Below are positions 8,757 to 12,429 of a DNA stretch of 12,429 nucleotides, piece by piece. Under the pieces are notes generated by a model. That model searched no databases and was not told the DNA's origin. It saw only the letters and a program-made list of their open reading frames with translations. The stretch is from Coemansia sp. RSA 922 (lineage: Eukaryota > Kickxellomycota > Kickxellomycetes > Kickxellales > Kickxellaceae), in assembly GCA_027577415.1 (NCBI GenBank), contig JANBQS010000562.1, positions 1 to 12,429 on the forward strand. The letters are read 5' to 3'. Every line of letters starts with the position of its first letter. Position 1 is the first letter of the stretch. A program made the translations under genes and the position numbers.

Positions 8757-8991
8757 GTGCTTCGTTTGTTGTGTGCAAAAAGAGTGTAGATTAGATATTG
8801 CTAATGTTTGATGATGTGCGAATCGTTTTTAAAATTGCAAAGAGTAAAAACAAAAAAAGATCAAGCGGGGGCTCAAATATGTAAACACATGGGTTTTTGC
8901 CCAATAAAAAAAGATCCAGCTGAATAAGCCTCATGGAGCTGATTTATTTCATGGAATAGTATTTGAATAGTCAATAGTTGGACAAGCTAGA
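8757..8991 (-). promoter_or_regulatory. Spacer: cyclophilin 3' end and dynactin promoter
   Basis: The 235-bp spacer between two same-strand genes must hold the cyclophilin terminator and the dynactin promoter. AATAAA for the minus strand is read from 8943-8948, 44 bases past the cyclophilin stop. No consensus TATAAAAG is visible before the dynactin start; the sequence is A/T-rich with A-runs around 8850-8861 and 8905-8912. Confidence 0.5.
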
Positions 8992-9118
8992 TTAGAAAGT
9001 AGCCTTAGGGTCGACCACTCCACACTTCACGATCTTGACAGTGCCCGTGGTCGTGCCGCTGTCAGATCCAAACGACTCAATCTTTTTGACGACCTTCATG
9101 CCATCGATGACCTTGCCA

Positions 9119-9150
<32 letters not shown>

Positions 9151-9522
9151 CTTTATCGTGGTAATGAAGAACTGCGATCCATTGGTGTTGGGTCCAGCGT
9201 TAGCCATCGACAGTAATCCTGGCACAGTGTGCTTGTATTTGAAGTTCTCATCAGCAAACTTCTCGCCGTAGATCGACTTGCCACCGGTGCCGTTGCCCTT
9301 GGTGAAGTCGCCACCCTGCAGCATAAAGTTGGTAATGACACGGTGGAAGATGCTGTCCTTGTATCCAAAGCCCTTCTCGCCAGTGCAAAGCGCGCGGAAG
9401 TTCTCGGCAGTCTTGGGCACCTCATTCGAGTAGAGCTCCATCTCGATACGGCCTAGTTTGTTGACTTGAGACCCGAGGGTATGCTCGACCTCAAAGAAGA
9501 CCTTGGTATTTCCGGCAGACAT
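8992..9522 (-). CDS. CPR1: Cytosolic cyclophilin (peptidyl-prolyl cis-trans isomerase, 176 aa)
   Basis: This is a single-domain cyclophilin A-type isomerase, which catalyses cis-trans isomerisation of prolyl bonds and in the family is the cyclosporin A receptor. Active-site residues are intact: Arg61 (FHRVI), Phe66, Met67 and Gln69 (NFMLQGGDF), Ala107-Asn108, Gln117-Phe119, Trp127 and His132 ([10 protein letters not shown]). Trp127 is the residue associated with cyclosporin binding. It has no signal peptide or targeting extension, so it is probably cytosolic or nuclear. The loop between the first two strands (residues ~11-23) is about four residues longer than in human cyclophilin A, and the C-terminus extends a few residues to DPKATF. 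The start context is CTAAAATG. A minus-strand TTATAAAG is read from 9601-9608. No intron is needed. Confidence 0.97.
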
Positions 9523-9720
9523 TTTAGTGGCAAGTAAACTATATAAAAAGCGTGTTTAGACGAAATAAAAAAGAAAAGAAAATGAAGGCTGACAGTCTGG
9601 CTTTATAACGCGCCACTGCAGATTCGCCCCAACCCTCAGCCATTTTAGCTCTTTACAGAGTCGGATGAGGGGGGGAGGTGGCGATCCTCAGTTGTATAGT
9701 TCCAAAAAGTTCCATTGTCA
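9523..9720 (-). promoter_or_regulatory. Cyclophilin promoter with TATA and stress-type motifs
   Basis: Read on the minus strand, TTATAAAG is at 9608-9601, about 80 bases before the ATG, followed by a CT-rich leader (9592-9565). A second TATA-like run, TTTATATA, is at 9547-9540. Further upstream lie a CCCCT run (9668-9674 region), which fits the stress element AGGGG, and two GTTCC half sites (9698-9702, 9709-9713) that resemble a gapped heat-shock element. Regulation by stress is an inference from motifs alone. Confidence 0.45.
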
Positions 9721-10700
9721 AAAGTAAGCCTATTGTTTGCATACGTAATTGTGACCTAATCAGTCCGTGATGATTGAATTAGTGCAAAGACCGAGAGACC
9801 AGTATCTGTTTTGTACCACATTGGCGGCATTCCGACTCTGTCATTGCTGGAGTTGCCACAAGAGCGTTGCTAGGTGACAAGAAGCTGCACCTTTGCGGGA
9901 AACCGATGCTCAACACTCATATGGGCGCTGTAAAGTGCTATATGCTCTGTCAAAAAGACCTACTTGAGCGACTCCGAGTCTTGGGGTCTGTAGGACAGTG
10001 CCTACAGGCTGTAGAAGAGGATGTATGTTTTCTGCACAGGTAATTGCAGGCACATAAACAACAAGGACAAGTTGTTTAGGCATGTGGTAGGGTGTTTCGA
10101 TTCTTTGAAGCAAGACAGTTGCCAAGCAGTGCAGCCCTCTCTCGTAATGGCAGCAAAGAAGGACTCAGTCAAAAGGGTCAACAAACGACCCTCTGACAAC
10201 TCCATGCCACACCCACACAAAAGACAAGCTTTCAGCGGTAGGTGCAGTGAATAGTTATAGTTAGTACTAAATCGACACCAACCATTGTCAATAAACAACC
10301 ATTGCACATACTATGCCTAGTTTGCTAGGCGCTGAACCAACAGCAAACAACAAATATTTTAATTCTGGATCATCAGTTTACAGTGTTTTTGCTATATAGA
10401 GGTGGTAGATGTGTGCACAGGCTACCTATTGTGCGGTTTCTGGAGATGGCGGGAATAATAAGAAAATCACATTCACTTCACTCGTTTCTATATGTGCACC
10501 GCATACCTTGTCATGTAGTTTTACTCTCATACTTTGTGCAGGTTGCATGTTCACTAGGCGTGCAAAAATAGCTTGTTGGGAGCAATCTCCATATATACAA
10601 AATGGTGGTTCGAATTATTCACTAAGCTCTTCTCTCCTATTTAGTTGTGTCTATTGTTAGGTACTATACACGCCTTCTACTAAGTCATACTTTAACCCGT
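9721..10700. other. Gene-poor region of about 1 kb
   Basis: There is no convincing gene. Several medium open frames occur (9783-10040 without a usable early ATG; 10021-10254; 10409-10660) but their lengths are near what chance allows and they lack good promoters. A short hairpin, GCCTAG-TTTG-CTAGGC, lies at 10315-10330. A GGTTCGAAT at 10607-10615 resembles a tRNA B-box, but no cloverleaf can be drawn around it. Confidence 0.5.
10021..10254 (+). pseudogene. Possible BED-like zinc-finger fragment (77 codons)
   Basis: The open frame begins with a Cys/His pattern C5-x3-C9-x8-L18-x2-H21-x3-C25 (RHVVGC), which resembles the BED-type fingers at the N-terminus of hAT transposases and related fungal proteins. 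About 40 residues later comes a basic KRPS...PHKRQ segment, also common after such fingers. There is no transposase catalytic region downstream and no terminal inverted repeat, and a stop in the same frame sits just before the ATG. If real, it is a relic or a lone exon; it could equally be a chance frame. Confidence 0.2.
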
Positions 10701-10962
10701 CAGATTATTTAACGAAAATGGCTCTATCAAGAGAAGAGATGCATGGTGCCTTGACCAATGCCGACCCTTCAAGAAAAAAAAAATTGGCCTCAAAGAATCC
10801 TTTTGTCAGCCTGAGCAAAGCCTGGGCAAAGCCAGCTTTTCAATTGAAATATCTGTAAAGTCTCTTTTAGAATGTTCTACTGGCATGCCGCAGTTGAAGC
10901 TCTCCCTCGTTGACTGCCCACCATCAAGCAAAAGAGACTCAAAGAAAATCAGCGAACATTGA
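10696..10962 (+). pseudogene. Two overlapping short frames meeting at an A10 run
   Basis: An ATG at 10718 in good context (GAAAATGG) opens a 46-codon frame that crosses a 10-A homopolymer at 10774-10783. A second frame stays open from 10696 to a TGA at 10960-10962 and also crosses the A-run. A one-base slip in the run would connect them, as expected for a recently broken gene or a sequencing error. TATATACAAA at about 10592 could act as a TATA box 126 bp before the ATG. No family is recognised and the length is near chance level. Confidence 0.18.
10859..10939. promoter_or_regulatory. Heat-shock-like palindrome and inverted repeat upstream of small gene 3
   Basis: TAGAATGTTCTA at 10868-10879 is a perfect 12-base palindrome and fits two opposed heat-shock units (nGAAn-nTTCn). 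AGTCTCTTTT at 10859-10868 is exactly inverted at 10930-10939 (AAAAGAGACT). They lie about 105-185 bp before the TATA box at 11044. A full heat-shock element usually needs three units; only two are visible. Confidence 0.35.
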
Positions 10963-11006
10963 AAAAGTGCTGTTGACTGGGACTTTGCCCCTTCATCCTG
11001 TCCATT

Positions 11007-11159
11007 GCTTGCTTTCCGCTGCTTGAAGAAGCGAATGCCCACATATAAAAGGCCATGTGAATTCTGCCTTTTTTTTTCTACTCCTCTTCACTCCTTATTC
11101 ACTTGCCCATTAAACACTTTTAACACTTTCCAACTTTTACCAACTTCTTCAACTTTACA
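11007..11159 (+). promoter_or_regulatory. TATA promoter and leader of small gene 3
   Basis: TATAAAAG lies at 11044-11051, 116 bp before the ATG at 11160. A C/T-rich leader follows: TTTTCTACTCCTC at 11074-11086 matches TTTTCTACATCCTC in the gene 1 leader, and ACTTGCCCATTAA at 11101 resembles ACTTGCCAATAG in the gene 2 leader. GCTTGC at 11007-11012 sits at about the same distance before TATA as GCAAGC in gene 2. Overall resemblance to the other two promoters is weaker than theirs to each other. Confidence 0.7.
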
Positions 11160-11531
11160 ATGCTTACTGTTTGCCGTGTTGAGAATAACATTACGATTGA
11201 TACTACTGAAATCAATATGGATAGAGTCGAAGATGTGGCCTTTGATTCTGATTTTAGGAGGCTTGAGAAGGTAGAAGGTGAAGTCCCTCTGTTCACCCTT
11301 TTTGACATATACTATAAGAGTGAGGAAAGCGCAGGGTGGACGGAAATTACAGCTGATATGTTTGATAGCATTGTATTCCAGGATGGCTATTTTGTGAAAT
11401 GTAGTGCAAAGCATAACTCGAGTTTTAATGATGAGAAGATGAAATTGTACTATAAGTTGCTTGTGATAAAACTACAGAGACAGGCATCGAAGATGAGATA
11501 TCATATGTTGAAAGGGACTATCTCATTTTAG
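11160..11531 (+). CDS. Small AT-rich gene 3, unrecognised protein (123 aa)
   Basis: I do not recognise this protein. It is a complete frame from ATG (TTTACAATG) to TAG behind a strong TATA box and C/T-rich leader. There is no signal peptide or membrane segment. The N-terminal 65 residues are acidic and the C-terminal 35 are basic (KMKLYYK, KLQRQASKMRYH), probably helical. A by-eye alignment with small protein 1 places LF (44-45), DIY (49-51), TEIT (61-64), IVF-QDGYF (71-78), Cys81 and Asn86...Phe89 against LF, DIY, TNIT, FVFCFRGYF, Cys85 and Asn88...Phe92 of protein 1 with few gaps; this is suggestive only. GC is about one third, as in the other two small genes. No intron and no nearby AATAAA are seen. 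Confidence 0.7.
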   Translation: MLTVCRVENNITIDTTEINMDRVEDVAFDSDFRRLEKVEGEVPLFTLFDIYYKSEESAGWTEITADMFDSIVFQDGYFVKCSAKHNSSFNDEKMKLYYKLLVIKLQRQASKMRYHMLKGTISF

Positions 11532-12346
11532 ATTTAATTATTTAGGTATATTTTGGATTAGTCAAGGCTACGAGACGATCTTGTAGTCAAGGACCATTTG
11601 CTCATGCCCACACAGGGCTCCAATACAATGACCTAATCATCATCAGATGTCTTATGCCAAAGTATATGTGATTTTGCACTACCAACACTAGTGACATGCT
11701 TGAGCAAGGCCCTTGAAAATAGCTTGATTTGATTTTCCAATTTCTCTCTACCCCTGCCATGAGAACAGTGCTTTACTTTTCTGACAGCTTTAGATATTTT
11801 TCCATGGCAAGCATTTTTTGTTTCTTTATTCATAAACATTCTATTAGCCATTATTTAGCCAATACATGACTATATAAAACCCCAGCCACTCAACAGACAC
11901 CTCAGCTATTTTACAAGTGTTTTGTTACTTGCATACCTAATAATAAAGCATGGAGCTGCAGTTGACACTGCTCATGCTGTTGTTTGTTTGGAATGGCATA
12001 TGTGACTCACTCCCTTGACAATGATATAATACTGGGATAGTTATGTGCTTCTGCTCACAAGCAAAACAAAATGACATGGAATATACATTGCACACATAAT
12101 GCATTTCTCACTAGGGACATTCTCAATCTGTCACACTAGCACGCTTTCTGGTCATTTACAGGCAATGTAAGCCATTGAATGAGAAATAGAGTCAAATCTC
12201 ACTATGCTGGAGGTAGTCTAACACAGGCCCCTCATCCGATTTGTTCAGGGAAGGGAAACACTAATATATCGGTGTGAACACTGCACTGGACAATTGTAGA
12301 TGGTTAATGAGACTGTGACTAACATAGTTTCAAGTTATATAGAAAT
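11532..12346. other. Gene-poor AT-rich region
   Basis: No convincing gene is present. A 72-codon antisense frame at 11633-11851 is very basic, lacks motifs and has only a TATA-like sequence about 20 bp before its start, so it is not called. The plus strand has a weak promoter-like arrangement at 11807-11949, described separately. AATAAA at 12344-12349 immediately precedes the terminal A-rich microsatellite. Confidence 0.5.
11873..12018 (+). other. Weak fourth TATA-leader-ATG unit with a 22-codon frame
   Basis: TATAAAA at 11873-11879 is preceded by a CCAAT at 11859-11863 and, further up, by GGCAAGCATTTTTT (11806-11819), similar to GCAAGCGATTTTTC before small gene 2. An ATG at 11950 opens only 22 codons (TGA at 12016-12018). 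The peptide is strongly hydrophobic (residues 5-14) with a Trp-Asn-Gly after the core, like a secretion signal. It might be the first exon of a spliced gene, a decayed family member or chance. No downstream exon could be recognised. Confidence 0.2.
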
Positions 12347-12429
12347 AAAACAAAACAAAACAAAACAAAACAAAACAAAACAAAACAAAACAAAACAAAA
12401 CAAAACAAAACAAAACAAAACAAAACAAA
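12347..12429 (+). repeat. (AAAAC)n microsatellite at the window end
   Basis: There are 83 bases of perfect 5-bp period, about 16.6 copies of AAAAC, reaching the last base. It is not a TTAGGG-type telomere. The true length is unknown because the window stops inside it. Confidence 0.97.

Noticed and set aside
10607..10615. GGTTCGAAT resembling a tRNA B-box
   Set aside because: The bases around it do not form a T-arm, and no acceptor stem, anticodon arm or A-box is found at the right spacing.
11633..11851. 72-codon minus-strand frame, very basic
   Set aside because: It has no motif and its only TATA-like sequence is about 20 bp from the ATG, too close for a normal fungal transcript start.
9661..12239. 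12-base inverted match TCGGATGAGGGG (9661-9672) and CCCCTCATCCGA (12228-12239)
   Set aside because: Several 12-base matches are expected by chance between both strands of a 12-kb window, and the flanks do not extend the match.
12347..12429. Telomere at the window end
   Set aside because: The unit is AAAAC, without the G-rich strand pattern of TTAGGG-type or other known fungal telomeres.
1..12429. CRISPR arrays, rRNA genes or bacterial operons
   Set aside because: No regularly spaced repeats or rRNA signatures are seen, and the clear genes are eukaryotic, one with a spliceosomal intron.

Overview
The window looks like nuclear DNA of a fungus, probably an early-diverging one. It carries compact, mostly intron-free housekeeping genes with short spacers, fungal-style TATA boxes with pyrimidine-rich leaders, AATAAA poly(A) signals and one short GT..AG intron. 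A homologue of the animal NR2C2AP protein points away from a typical yeast. I tentatively think of Zoopagomycota/Kickxellomycotina, but the sequence alone does not settle this.

Layout: (1) 1-2608 is AT-rich and holds two unrecognised small genes on the + strand (589-1020 and 2126-2608), separated by 1.1 kb of non-coding DNA with clustered regulatory-looking motifs. (2) 2696-9522 is a denser, GC-richer housekeeping block: methionine aminopeptidase 1 (minus), an NR2C2AP-like protein (plus, two exons), the dynactin subunit p150Glued (minus, 1367 aa) and a cytosolic cyclophilin (minus). (3) 9523-11159 is about 1.6 kb without a convincing gene; it holds weak relic-like open frames and the promoter of the next gene. 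(4) 11160-11531 is a third unrecognised small gene. (5) 11532-12429 is non-coding apart from a weak fourth candidate, and ends in a pure (AAAAC)n microsatellite that reaches the window edge.

The housekeeping genes have no obvious common pathway; their clustering looks like ordinary fungal gene packing. MAP1 removes initiator methionine on nascent chains, p150Glued links dynein to microtubules, the cyclophilin isomerises prolyl bonds, and the NR2C2AP-like protein has no established molecular function.

The most interesting observation concerns the three small genes. They show no similarity I recognise to known families, have about one-third GC, and each starts 106-130 bp downstream of an identical TATAAAAG box followed by a C/T-rich leader. 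The promoters of the first two are visibly homologous (23 of 40 bases identical without gaps just upstream of the TATA box, an 11-base TATA match and a 13-base leader match), although their coding sequences are not obviously alike. A by-eye comparison of the proteins suggests very distant relatedness. This fits a rapidly evolving, lineage-specific gene family kept under a common promoter. Its function is unknown.
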